64,000 bases of DNA from Armigeres subalbatus (Eukaryota; Arthropoda; Insecta; Diptera; Culicidae), in contig NC_085140.1 of assembly GCF_024139115.2 (NCBI RefSeq), positions 424,785,781 through 424,849,780 on the forward strand, read 5' to 3'. The notes below the pieces were generated by a model, which was not told the DNA's origin, made no database searches, and saw only the letters and a program-made list of their open reading frames with translations. Positions 34,561-45,640 of the stretch are shown piece after piece; position 1 is the stretch's first letter; every line of letters begins with the position of its first letter. A program made the position numbers and the translations under genes.

Positions 34561-35340
34561 GCATTAGAATCCTTGTAGTCGTTTTTTATTCAGATATTTC
34601 TCAAACTTAATGTTTGACCTCTTTAGATTGAGATACCGCTATTTAAACCCTTCGAGAAATGGGTTATACCAATTCTCAAAGGCGAGCCCCTCAATCAGTT
34701 CCGGCTTCAATAATAAATGGGAACTGATTCTGACCATGCATTGGTACTAAAGTTCAAACATATTTTTCCTTTTTCTTATGAGTTCGGAATTCGTTTTTGT
34801 ACAGAGATCTGCTTTCATTGCGTTTGGCATTTCGGATTCTCACCTTTACACAGAGCTCTAATCAGTCAGAGGGTTCCACAGATCCACCAAATTCGAATCC
34901 GCTTCTTTACCAATTAATCAGCGATCTGGAACTGGGGATTCATGTCATCGGCTTCGAAACCAGCCTAAGATTGAGTTACTTTTTTATAATTTACTTCATT
35001 GACTCTATCCAAAAGGTGGGACATCTAAAAGCAAATTATAGTCATTCCATACTCTTCCGACCATCACTCACAAGTATTAACAAGCCATGATTGTAATCGA
35101 CTGATTTGTGTTCAACGGAATGGGCTTTTTCGGCATGCAGTCTTTGAAGGGAAGCTGAATGATGTCTATTTAATCATCGCCGACGTTTCGGTGTTGGATT
35201 TACACCTTCTTCAAGGCCTATTTATTGCGTGTGGATAGTTTTAAACATGGACAGAAATAAACATCAACCAAAAACCAGGACTCACTTGATTACAAAATTC
35301 GTTGTCGGAATTCGTCGATCTGACAGTAATTGTCTATGTC
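34560..35340. other. AT-rich DNA, no recognised gene
   Basis: Frames of 66 and 97 residues near 34717-35090 are unrecognised. Near 35180-35218, 'cgacgtttcgg' and 'acaccttcttcaaggc' resemble sequence often found in insect repeats, but I cannot assign a family. Confidence 0.4.
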
Positions 35341-35875
35341 TGAAATATGCATTACAATGACACGTAATATTGAATAAATGGTAAAAGATTAGCGAAAAAG
35401 GGGAGAAATCTATATCTTTTTTAGACTGTGTGAGACTTACAGTTTAACATTGGTGTTTTTAGAAAACACTGGAGGAGATTGTACCTCAGTATGTTAAACA
35501 GAACAGATTTTCTATGGCACAGGTCACTATTTGGTATATTGTCTACAGGCGGTTTGTTGACTGAGTTGGCGATATTGATGATGGTAGGTTTTTGCTCATC
35601 TGTCGTCCGTTTCGGGTACACGAAAAAAAAACCCGCAACTATTAACCCACACACCCCAACACAACAAACCGCCTGTAGACAATATACCGAATAGTGACCT
35701 GTGCCATAGAAAATCTGTCCTGTTTAACATACTGAGGTACAATCTTCTCCAGTGTTTTCTAAAAACACCAATGTTAAACTGTAAGTCTCACACAGTCTAA
35801 AAAAGATATAGAGTTCCCCCTTTTTTGCAAATCTTTTACCATTTATCCTATAGTACGTGTCATTGTAGTGCATAT
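35341..35875. mobile_element. Hairpin element, arms about 215 bp (M7)
   Basis: The left arm (35341-35559) and right arm (35662-35875) are inverted repeats. Over the inner 135 bp I count about three mismatches. The outer part, such as 'cattacaatgacacgt' versus 'acgtgtcattgtagtg', is less exact. The loop is about 100 bp and contains 'cacacaccccaacac'. There is no transposase. The 77- and 71-residue frames are mirror artefacts. If transcribed it would give a long RNA hairpin. Confidence 0.9.
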
Positions 35876-35975
35876 TGACAGTGAAAATTTGTCCGGAAGC
35901 GTAGAATTATAATAGGAATCGAATGGCGACTTCGAATTGAAAGGTTTATTTTTTCATAATAACGGTAAATAAAGC

Positions 35976-36104
35976 ACAGTTAAGCCCCAAACGCAATACA
36001 ACGGAAAGGCGACGGAAACGGAAAATTTGACAGTTAGCACATATATTTCCTGTCAAATTTTCCGTTTCCGTCGCCGTTCCGTTATATTGCGTTTGGGGCT
36101 TTAC
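35976..36104. mobile_element. Palindromic MITE, about 130 bp (M8)
   Basis: The arms contain 'gccccaaacgcaatacaacg' and 'cgttatattgcgtttggggc', and 'ggaaaatttgacag' opposes 'ctgtcaaattttcc'. The loop is only about 15 bp. It lies about 100 bp after the 35.3-kb hairpin. Confidence 0.85.
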
Positions 36105-36570
36105 TTACAAAAATGCAGTCATCGACAAGATGATAGAATAAGGCAGACTTGCAGCTACCTAAACATATTTTACGTAGCCGAAAGAAAAATCTCTTGGCAG
36201 ATGACGTCGGCTTCCGCACTTGCTGGCTGTGTGTAATCGAAGAAGTCGAACTTCTATGTGCAGGGAGACTATAGCGATTGGCGACCATATAACCATTGCA
36301 TTTATGGGAGGAAATTCACCATCGTTAATTTCGAAGAAGAACTTCTCCAATCCAAGTCCGACTACTTTATTTCCAGAGAGAAGCGAGCACCTTCCATCAC
36401 GGATTAGGAAAAATGTTGTTTTCCGTTTACTGCTACCTTTTTCGATAGTTTATGCTGCAAATCTCTCGTGTTTCAGGATGTGTTAGCAGCAAAAGATCAA
36501 TTCAAAAAAGTAAATATTGCTGAAAATATTATTTTAAAGAATATATTGGTGGCTTCACAAAACAATGTTG
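36105..36570. other. No recognised feature
   Basis: Open frames of 63-88 residues occur on both strands (36082-36486) without recognised motifs. One of these frames could be part of an old coding sequence, but nothing supports it directly. Confidence 0.4.
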
Positions 36571-37080
36571 TAAATTACTTAAGAAATTCCTCCAGGAATT
36601 CCTTCGCAAGTTCACCCAGAAATTGCTTTAGTCATTCAATCAAAATTCCTTCAGGAATCACATAGGAATTTCCTCCAGGTATTTCTTTGAAAATATCTCC
36701 ATAGATTCCATCGGAAAATCCTCCGGATTTAATTTTAAAATTTCTTTGCTAAAACTTTAGAAAACATCTCAAGGAATTGTTTCGGAAATTCTTTTAGAGA
36801 TGCATTTGGCGATTCCTTTACGATTTTTTTAAAGTTCCTTTAGGTGTTTGTTCGAAAATGTCTTGTGAAAATCCCTCGGAAATACCTTTATAAAATACTT
36901 TGCAGATTTCTTCAGATATTGGTTAAGTTTTCTATCGGAAATCTCTTTGAATTTTATTTCAGCTGTTTTTTTAAAGAAACTTAAGAAAACTTCTTAAGGA
37001 AATGTTCCGGAAATATGCTTGGGAATTTCTTCAGAAAATCCTTCAGAACTTCAGAACAGAACGAAAACTCCTTCAGGAAA
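36570..37080 (+). repeat. Degenerate ggaatttcc-type repeat, block 3a
   Basis: Modules 'aattcctccaggaattcc', 'aggaatcacataggaattt' and 'cctcggaaatacc' recur irregularly. This block belongs to the same broad family as 23.6-24.5, 33.6-34.6 and 45.6-49.7 kb. Confidence 0.7.
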
Positions 37081-37111
37081 TGTGTTGATGCAAAAATATG
37101 AGATTGCTGGG

Positions 37112-37235
37112 TAAATGACGTTAGGCATAAGGACGTTAGGCATAAGGACGTTAGGCATAATACCTTTCTTATGTCGTGAGCTGTTTTTGGGGCAATTATA
37201 CTTAACATCCTTTATGCCTAACGTCCTTATACCTG
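37112..37235. repeat. Triplicated 15-mer with an inverted copy
   Basis: The 15-bp unit 'gacgttaggcataag' occurs about three times in tandem (37118-37160). Its complement 'tatgcctaacgtccttata' stands alone at about 37213-37232. The intervening 50 bp is not repeated. This is a small MITE-like inverted structure whose left end has expanded. Confidence 0.7.
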
Positions 37236-37419
37236 GTCGGGTGACCAACATCTAGTTTGTTCTAGTTTTTGACCAAAATCTAGTTTGCTTGGACCTAGAA
37301 GCCAAGGTACTGGTACTATAAATGTTAAACGGCCAAGTTATAGCCTATTCAGATTACGTCATTTATGATCATAAACATCATGATGTTCCGCTTTAACTAG
37401 CGTTCTATTACTGCTTTAC

Positions 37420-38085
37420 TGTAAAAACCTTCGGAAAATGCTTCGGATATTTTTTTGAAATTCCTTGGGATTTTTTAGGAACTCATTCAGAAGTATCTTA
37501 AGGAAAACTTTAGAAAACACTTGGAGGAGTTTTTCCGGATATTTTGCTTTTAAGAATTCTTTGGAAATACTTCGAGAATACCTTTAGAAACTCCTTTGAA
37601 AAATCCATTCGGGAATCCTTCGGCTATTCTTTCAAGAATTCCTTTAGCAAAAATCCTTCACAAATGACTACACACTTTTTTTTTTGAAAATCCCTTCAGG
37701 TTAGGCACATTTCGGGAATTTCTTTAAAAAAAACATACCAAATATCGTCCGGAAATTCGTTTTGAAATTCCTCCGGGAATTCGATTTTTATCTTGGAAAT
37801 TCCTGCAGACATAATTTAGAAAATTGCTAATCATTCTTATGGACACTCTTTTAGTGATTTCTTGAATAATTCCTTGGTAAACTGATCCCGAAATTCCTTC
37901 GGAAGTTCCTCCAGGAATTGCTTTGAAAAATCCTAAATAATTTAGTATTTTTAAATATTCCTAAAAAAAAAATCCGAGGGGATACTCAAAAGAATTTACA
38001 AAGCAATCCCTTATTGATTCCCCGAATAAATTCCTAGATTTTACCAAGAATAGCTTCGGAAATTCTCCAGGAATTCTGTAGAAAA
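37420..38085 (+). repeat. Degenerate ggaatttcc-type repeat, block 3b
   Basis: This continues the decayed family with modules 'ccttcggaaatg', 'ggaattccttcgg' and 'cctccaggaatt'. Near 38220-38330 a short separate tandem, 'ccctgataattccaggtttt', occurs twice. Confidence 0.7.
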
Positions 38086-38439
38086 TGGCAAAACGCCTTT
38101 TGCGGAACAACGATCCATTAACGTTCACTACATTTTCAGTAGATTTGATTTGTATATTAAAATATTTTTAAGGATTTTTTTCATCTTTTGAGAGAATTTC
38201 ACTCATGATTACAGGATATTAAAATTTCCGTGATTATATCACGAATTCCCTGATAATTCCAGGTTTTTTCCAGGTGGGGAGAAATTCCCTGATAATTCCA
38301 GGTTTTCCAGGTTTTTCCAGGTAGTAGACACTACTTTCACGTGGTGGGTGTTTCAGAGATACAAATTTTTGAAAAATAATGTTTTCCCATAGAGACACCG
38401 TGATATAATATAACCGATCCATTGTCTCGGTTGTGTCAA

Positions 38440-39230
38440 TCCATCCCAGACCAAGGGAATTGTTTTGATGAGGAATGCCAGATTTCAATTACCGTTGATG
38501 AAATAATCGCTGCCTCGAAAATGGACACAAAACTGCAGGAACTAATCAAATGGTTACCTTTTCCTCCGCGACGATGGCCTAAGACATTTTTTTTATTGTC
38601 TTTATTAATGAGGTTTTCGGCCCTTGACCGGTTCACCTCATAGGCCTAAGACATTACTTAGATACAGGAAGATAAGTGATGGTCTGACTAGCGACGGTAG
38701 CTTACTTATGAAGGACCAAAGGATAGTGGTACCAAGGATTTTGCAGAACCGTATTCTACAACTTTCACATAACTCTCACTTACATAGGTGCATCATCTAC
38801 GGAACAAAGATTGAGAACATAAGTATGGTGGACTCGTATGGATCAAATGGTAGATAAACAGCAAATAGTTTTGAATATTCTATATCTATCTAATATATAT
38901 CTAATTAAATTTGACTGAATTTTACAAGCAAGCACATTTAGATTCCAACGAACAGTTAGATCGATTGAATGTTACGTTTATTTGAATGCTCCAAATATGT
39001 GCATGAAAAAACATTTAAAATCACAACATATTTTTAATCGTTACTGCGTGAAGTTTTTGCAAGATTCGGTTACCCTGAAAACCTTGTTTGTGACAATGGA
39101 CATCAATTTTCTTCAGAAGAATTCTCAAATTTTTGTCGCTTGAACGGGATAACGATAAATTACACAATACACGGTACCATATGCTCCATTCCAAAATGAA
39201 TTAGTTGAAAGGCAAAACCGCGCATTAATC
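38440..39230 (+). pseudogene. Decayed Ty3/gypsy-type integrase
   Basis: Pieces of an LTR-retrotransposon polyprotein appear in order. Near 38650-38760 a frame holds DGSLLMKDQRIVVP, typical of the region just before the zinc-binding part of integrase. Near 38825 a VWW motif followed by MD fits the end of that zinc-binding region. At about 39095-39160, a TDNGHQFSSEEF-like match (about the second catalytic aspartate) is followed by FCRLNGI. At about 39205-39230 there is an ERQNRAL-like match near the expected catalytic glutamate. Stops and shifts separate the parts and other intervals are deleted. The zinc-binding histidines and cysteines are largely lost. No long terminal repeats were recognised. 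The order and spacing suggest a Mag- or CsRn1-like lineage, but this is uncertain. Confidence 0.7.
38576..38655 (-). mobile_element. 54-bp retroposed insertion with 13-bp duplication
   Basis: The 13-mer 'ggcctaagacatt' occurs at 38576-38588 and 38643-38655. The 54 bp between them starts with a T run and 'attgtctttattaatgaggt', which reads on the minus strand as an AT-rich 3' tail. That is the mark of a severely 5'-truncated retroposon. It resembles 'ctttattattgaggttttca' near 4600. The reading frame of the integrase fragment is the same on both sides, so the insertion interrupted an otherwise continuous stretch. Confidence 0.75.
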
Positions 39231-39510
39231 AAAGCAATTCGAACGCCAACGCCAAATAAATGAATTAATGGGACAATTGGTATTAGTATAGTTTATATTT
39301 GAATGATAATACAGTTTTTATCATCGTTTGAATCAAACATTTGAAAAGTTATCGCCTGCGACAGCGTGCCTACTGCCTTCATTTGAAAAGTTATCAAATT
39401 GAAGAATGATTCAGCACAGCACTATTTGGGAACACCAATATTTTAATGGGTTAGCAGAAACAGAAGCGAACTCATATCATTAAAATTATTATTATTTCCC
39501 TGAATGCTAT
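39230..39510. other. Possible further gypsy remains, unassigned
   Basis: This stretch follows the integrase fragment but I find no convincing motif. 'gaaaagttatc' occurs twice near 39350 and 39385, a small direct duplication. Confidence 0.35.
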
Positions 39511-39669
39511 TAGGACGTATTCACCAATTACATAACGCTTTAGGAGGTGGGACTGTCTGAGCATTACGAACCATACAAATTTTGAAAACCATCCATTGAA
39601 GAAAAAAAACATTATGGTGTGGGGTTAAAAATTGTTAAATTAGGCGATATGTAATTTGTGAATTAGGGC
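39511..39669. mobile_element. Candidate MITE with attcac...gtgaat ends
   Basis: 'tattcaccaattacataacg' near 39519 and 'cgatatgtaatttgtgaat' near 39645-39663 are inverted. The sequence is similar to the ends of the nested element at 60657-60822, so both may belong to one family. Decay hides the target duplication. Confidence 0.5.
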
Positions 39670-41400
39670 GCTTCCACTATTTTTTTACCCGGTATTCAAA
39701 AGTTTTTGGTCTGCTCACTGCACTGTCCATAAAAACTGTGTACAAGGTTTTTGAGAAGTTGAATCTGTTTATATCCCAATTTAAATTCGCGTATACTTAT
39801 TATGCTACTGTGCTTGAAACATAAAGTAGAACATTAGGAAAGGCGGAAAACTGAGCGATTTAAAATTCCAAATCTTATTCAATCGGTTAAATCCATTTGC
39901 GGGTTCTCTCGGAAACCACCAGAGCGGAGATACAGGCATCGTAAAAAAAACGAAACAATGATTCATTTCGGTTGTAAAATTAATCATTAATTAACATCAA
40001 GTTCGTCCAAAAATTGAATGTATATTTATTTTCATGAGACGGTTTTTTTATGAGCTGTAAAGTTTTCCAAATACAATCTACAATTTCGATCAAAAAATTA
40101 CAAGTGATAGACGTCGCAAAGCGTAGCACATGAAGACTCAAAATACAAAAACCGTGCAATTGTAAATGAAAATAAAACAGTGAAAGCAACCGAACTGGTG
40201 GGCAGACACAACAATCAAATCAATTAAGGCTGTGGCTCTGGCATTCATTTGCAGGTTGCCACTTGGGATGAATCATCCCGCAACTGATTCAAGACTTGCG
40301 AAAAAGAAAAGCCCAAGCCAGGAATGTTGACCGAATAAGAAGTTGGACCAAAAGCGGGAAAAAACGACGATTCCCGCTCGGGACAAGTCAGTCATTGTTT
40401 TGATCCCACTTCATTTCGCGGATGGAGATGGAAAAAAATGTTGCAGAAGCTTGATCTCTGGGATGGGTCAATAGCCTGTCTGGCGCGCGCGAGCTCGCTC
40501 TCAATGATTATATTCTCCGGCCGCAGGATTATACATTTCGTGCGATAGACGTGATCTGAATGGAAATTCCAAACGATCCATAAAGCAGTATAATTCGGCA
40601 ATCGCGAGGTGTGGCATCCGATCCGACCGATCGTCAGCACACGCGGGTAGGATCAACTTAAATTCATATTATTCTCGCTCGGTTTGCTGTACGCAGCAGT
40701 GATGAGAATTATAATAAAATGCTATAATTTATAATCCTACAAACATCATCAATCAAATACGTACTTCATAAACAACGCGCTGCTAATTATTGCAATTGCA
40801 ATGAGAGTTCAAATGTTATCTGTCGGAATTACTACACTTCGTAGCGTATGAGCGAAGACCACCCATTCGAATCGCATAATCTCGGTCGGAGATTGGCCAT
40901 GCACAGTGGTAGATTGAACAAAAAAAAAAGAAATTTTACATGAATGTTTTAATATGTTAATTGTCTGGAAAACGCTTCAATTGCATAAAACTCAAATAAA
41001 ATAGAATATTTCGTCTTTATTTATTTTATTTTTTTTGGCGCTTCTAAATGGACGTTGCCAGGTTGCACCCAGCTTTAAAATATGTTCAAAACTTCAACAG
41101 ATTCGTAAGGTTGAGGTTACATCTAATTTTGACTAACCAAGCTGGGGTTTATCTGTGCAGCATTTGAACATCTCGGGCAGCAGAAAAAAAGTACCATGAA
41201 TGTTGTACTTGATTGTTGAGCAATTTTGCATTTCCTTTTTCCCATCGCACAGTGCCGAACCGCAGACATGTGGATCCATACCGTACCGGGTACATCGTGT
41301 CGTGCGTAATAAAATTCTGCACAAAACAACATTGCACACACTTCTTTGAGAAATTAAGGCCGGATAAAGGAAATATAAATTTTTCTCATCTTGTGCGGTA
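39670..41400. other. Repeat-poor DNA, partly GC-richer
   Basis: No recognised gene. The part 40240-40680 is richer in GC (with 'ggcgcgcgcgagctcgctc' near 40482) and poor in repeats, and may be regulatory or part of an unrecognised transcript. Several overlapping frames at 41123-41432 are incompatible with each other. Confidence 0.4.
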
Positions 41401-41402
41401 AC

Positions 41403-41634
41403 CGACGAAAGCAAAAGTGTTCGCGGCTCCATTGGAGTCTGGGGTCTTAGATCTCGACTGTAGTTTTGGTGTCTTCTCGTAATTGTTGTAACGACGACGG
41501 CGACCGAAGACCTCCGGATATGCCATTGGAACGCTGCTGTTGGAGGCCGAAGTGCCGGTAGTAAAGCGAATTTTGCACACGGAAGAAGGCGTTACAGTGG
41601 AACCGATTGACACAAACATACGGTCCCCGGTTCG
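41403..41634 (-). CDS. Candidate internal exon, unknown protein
   Basis: A minus-strand frame is bordered by good splice signals. A pyrimidine-rich acceptor (ccgcttccgttccag) ends at 41635, and a donor (GTCG|GTTACC) follows position 41403. Read in the open frame it gives about 77 residues, including FVSIGSTVTPSS, a basic stretch GRRRRYNNYEK, and SRSKTPDSNG. The high Ser, Thr, Arg and Lys content suggests a linker or disordered region, not a folded domain. I recognise no family. GC content is higher than in the flanks, in keeping with coding sequence. Without neighbouring exons this remains a guess. An open frame continuing to 41386 would mean no splicing at the donor. Confidence 0.35.
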
Positions 41635-41639
41635 CTGGA

Positions 41640-42286
41640 ACGGAAGCGGGGTGAAACGGCGACAGCGTTAATGAGTCGTTTTGTTATGCAGAATGATACA
41701 TGAAGGATGTTGTTGGCGATGATGTTTTTGTGAAGTGCGTCAGATTACGCAAATATTGTGAAGATGCTGAAGATACGAAAATTATTAAATCAAATGATCT
41801 GTCGATCATGAATATAAAGATTTTATTCAGTCAGTCAAAAGCTAAAGAACATTCAATTTAATCTAGTTGAAATCTTGAGAATCAAAATTTCTGATGCAAA
41901 TAGTTCATTCGTGATTCACAAACAAGAAAATGACGAGGGAAGTCTCATAATACAAATACAGATTTAAAGAAAAAATATGTTAAAAACCATTATGGAGTGT
42001 TGTACATAAATATTTTTGTGAAAGCCTTATGGTTTATTGGGATTCTAATTATGATTCCATTGGTTTATTTGGATTCTATTCATTATTCCATTGTAAATTC
42101 GCTTGTGATTCTATTCATAAATAACACAATGAGGGCGTCATATCTTTATTTAAAATATGATCAATATTCTATGGTTTCAGATATTCCATATACATAACGT
42201 GACAAACTGACACAACATTCTCCAATCTATTGTAAAAAGACTTCATCTCACATAGTCTCACATACCATACACACCATTGTTAAACC
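41640..42286. other. AT-rich DNA, no recognised gene
   Basis: Only a 66-residue frame (41997-42197) with no motif. Near 42030-42120 'ggattctatt' and 'ttattccattg' recur, a weak simple repeat. Confidence 0.45.
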
Positions 42287-42447
42287 ATTCTCGCTTAATT
42301 TTTCAAAAGGTCCTAAGTGACATTTTTTTCATGAATTAATTTGAGTACTGCAATCAAAAGCTTTCATGTTTTTCTGTTGATTGCGCTATTCAAATTAAAT
42401 CATGAAAAAAATGTTACTTAAGTCCTTTTGAATAGTTAAGCGAGCAT
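42287..42447. mobile_element. Palindromic MITE, family M1, copy 2
   Basis: This copy aligns with 5481-5645 along its whole length: 'attctcgcttaatttttcaa' at the left, 'ttgattgcgctattcaaatt' in the right arm, and 'agttaagcgagcatt' at the end. Arms differ by a few substitutions, and the centre reads 'caatcaaaagc' where copy 1 has 'caatcaatag'. Two copies in one window show a family that has moved recently enough to remain alignable by eye. Confidence 0.9.
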
Positions 42448-44680
42448 TCAACTAGCGAATCAGTATAACCATCGCAACGCTGCCAGTTCACACGTGTATG
42501 AGGGCTTCCGCAAGCAGCAAACAGGAAACACATTTGAATGCCGCTGTCGCACTCTGACTCCGATTCCGATAGACCTTAAACCTTTGTCGCCAGTCGACGG
42601 TAATGATCATTTTAGAGACCCCCGCCACCGGCTCGGCTGCTAACCATAAGCAGCGCAAACAAAGTCAATTTCATAGCATTAGTTTGCCTCAGGAAGGTGT
42701 TTTAATTTCGTAGGAGGAAGGGTGAGAGGTTTATGTAAAAACGCAAATTCACTCATGCCCCTTAGTATACGCGCCATGGGCAGTCTACAATTTTCCACAC
42801 GCTATTTAAATAGCTTTGAAATTTATGAAAATTACTTTTTTGCTAACTATCCCCGCGTCTATCAGCATTTAGTACAAATATGAGGCGAGTTAATTTCTGC
42901 TCACTATAGGGGATGTCGGGATAATCTAACCAAGTCAATCATTTTTTGCTTTAGGATTTTAAATTTTAAACTAATAATTCTGTTAATTGCACTATTCAAG
43001 TCATTTTGGCAAGTAGGTATGTCATCTTTTTCGTTTGTAATTTAATGTATTATAGTTAAATTTAACAATTTCTTGCACAAAAAATACGTTTGGCTGAAGA
43101 AAAATTTGAGGCATTTCAGATCGATCCCTTAGGGTTAGGGCGAGGATGACGGCATTTGAATCGCATAAATTGTCGGAAACTGTACTCATCTGCAGGGTCT
43201 TTTGAAGAATTTGAATTAGTTTGGTTTATTCAACTTATACTGGATGATAATTATTCGAGCAATGGTTGTTGGTAACTTGTGACAAATCAACAACCAAAAC
43301 TCATATATTTGTATAAGCTTCATGTCACGTCGCCACAGTGTCTGACTCAGCTCACAAATCCACCGTCAAAACCTTTTACCAGATAAGATAATCCGGCAGT
43401 TGGCTGAACTCGCCCCACTAATGCTTTCTTTCTAGTTTTGTTGATTCTTACCAACTTCTTTCCACATTAGTACACGCTCGAATGGACGCAAGATTCCGCG
43501 TAGCGGTGGCAACTAAAGCCACTAAATTCCACAAAACTCCGCGTAAGGTTTGTTTGTCTCGCACCACCAGACTTCTTCTGCTAACGGTGACAGATTTAAT
43601 TACCCATCACGATCCCCGTCGGCTTTAGCCGGACACGGACCGGATAGTTTGTCTGCAACTCCGGCATCCACCATCCGCAGAAATGCGTCTCTTTCTCCGG
43701 CCACTCTGACCGCCCCGACAGCCAGCGCACACTTGACAAAATCGCACATTTTCTCCCAGTCACATCGTACAGAATAGTTGAGACAAATTAAAGTCATTAA
43801 TTTATTAACAAGAATTCGTAGCTCTGTCCCAGAGAGCTGCCCGGCTCCGACTCCAACTGTGTGTGACGGTTTAAGTTTAAAATAATCCTTACTTTTCCTT
43901 CCTCGGCAGAAGCAGAAACATTCCCAACTAATGTACCAAGAAGCCCGAGATAGTGTACTGCGGGAATTGGCGGCTCGCCAACTAGCGCAGCAGGAGCAGC
44001 ATATTTTACGTGCGAGTCAGAGATAATTATGAAAATGCAAAATTTCTCACGTCCTATTCGTGTGCAGTGCACAGTCTGCTAGTCGTCTGCATTGGATCTA
44101 GAATCTGGCATAGTTTCGGAAGACAGTTGCGGTACCTTCCAGCGGTTGTCTCCAGCCGGGTGGCAATGTGCCAAAAAAGGATGCTCACACGTGAGAATTT
44201 CCCCGTTGCCAAATTCAGTCATGCCGTAATGCTTCCGCTTCGGGGCGTGGAGTGAGGTTAAACCGAGTGGTAAAAGGTGCCAGAATAATCATGTCCATGC
44301 TATGCTTAATGGAGGAAAAGTTTCTTCCTGGAAACTTGCTGATGCGAATGCGGATGATGAGTGTCTTATTTCTTTTACTAAATGCGGTTGAGATCAGTTA
44401 GTAGAGTATTAAGCAAGCTGCAGAATTTCATATCACAGAATTTCTTGAGGAAATTCCAAAGAATTATTTAAATTAATTTCAAATACTATCCTTTCGCTTA
44501 GCTTGATTGACTGTACACTTTGTAGTTGCTAGTCAATAATTTTTAAGTCCAATAACGATGCCGACCACGTCAATTTAGGATTAAGAGAGACAAATTAGTT
44601 CGACACTCCGGGACACAACCGGGATATCCTCTACATCTCCGTGAACGCCACAGGAAAAAGATAGTTGGCATTTGTCTCTC
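42448..44680. other. Repeat-poor stretch with GC-richer patches
   Basis: Three patches (42450-42700, 43480-43800 and 43800-44260) are richer in GC. The frame 43550-43777 on the plus strand encodes 75 residues rich in Ser, Ala, Thr and Pro, but the minus strand is open over the same span. Nothing is recognised as a domain. It could be an exon or regulatory DNA of a nearby gene. Confidence 0.35.
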
Positions 44681-44785
44681 CTAAGCAGCACAAGTCAAGT
44701 GAACCTGGTTGCAGCAACGTAATTGTGACTATCTGGTCATATATAAGATACTGTGACTCATGTGGAACATGTGCGTTGCCTTAGT
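44681..44785. mobile_element. MITE with agcagcac ends (M9), copy 1
   Basis: This starts with 'agcagcacaagtcaagtgaa', continues 'ctggttgcagcaacgtaatt', and ends near 'catgtggaacatgtgcgttg'. Read in reverse it matches 44963-45070. The right end has decayed. Confidence 0.7.
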
Positions 44786-44962
44786 AAACAGTTTGTATCT
44801 TTTTTCTAGATATCTACAAAAAAAATAAATCATGAACAATATTAGAGAAAAAGCGTATTCCATAGTCAAAACTGTCGATAAATAATGTCATTATTCGGCG
44901 AGTTAAGCGATGACATAAAAAAAACCGAAAATGTTCTTAAGAAATGTGAATTCTTCAGGGTA

Positions 44963-45070
44963 TCCCTAGCAGCACACATGTTTCACATATGTTACTGTAA
45001 CTCATATGTGACCAGATTTGGTCACAATCAAGTTGCTGCAACCATTTTTACCTGACTTGTGCTGCTGGGG
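44963..45070. mobile_element. MITE with agcagcac ends (M9), copy 2
   Basis: The ends 'agcagcacacatgtttcaca' and 'ttacctgacttgtgctgctg' are inverted at their tips. The interior includes 'aactcatatgtgaccagatt' and 'caatcaagttgctgcaacc'. The copy is inverted relative to 44681-44785, with about 180 bp of other DNA between them. Confidence 0.75.
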
Positions 45071-45640
45071 ATGTAATTTAAGCAGCCTGAGGATTCTGAG
45101 TAACAGTGTTGAAACATTTGTCAAATGCAACAAACTAGTACCTCTACATTACGCGTATTCAATTAGGGCTTGGAATTTGTTACATTCAATTTAAACATAG
45201 AAAAATAATAAAATGTTTCTTTTAAAGTTGTCATAATTTTATTTATTTATTAATGGAATTCGCAGAGTTGCAAAATCGTCTTTAAAATCCGTGTGTTTCT
45301 TTCAGCGCCTTTTTTTTTTGGATTCGGGGAGCAATCAAGAAATATTACGAAAGAATCCCGGGATTTTCCGGGTGTGCGACATTTTCTATCGATTCCCAGA
45401 ACAAGAAAAAGTGCTGGGAAATGGACTCTCTAGTCCGAAAGAAAACACGAGCACACGGCCACTTAAGTTTTTACTTTCAAATCAATTCACTCATCACCGC
45501 GAAGCACAGTCAATCGCGAACTTATTGATTTTTTTCCGACCGCACAAAACATAACTAAACAACCGGATTCGCATCCGAAACGAAACACGTTCAATCGCGA
45601 ACTCATTAATTTAATACTATGCCGAAGAAATTCCTGTGGA
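45071..45640. other. No recognised feature
   Basis: AT-rich with an 87-residue frame (45291-45554) that I do not recognise. From about 45620 the 'gaaattcc' wording of the next repeat block begins. Confidence 0.45.

Noticed and set aside
35421..35694. 77- and 71-residue frames in the hairpin
   Set aside because: They are reflections of each other in the two arms of an inverted repeat.
43550..43797. Overlapping 75-residue plus and 65-residue minus frames
   Set aside because: Both strands are open over the same GC-richer stretch and the product is low in complexity (Ser, Ala, Thr, Pro).
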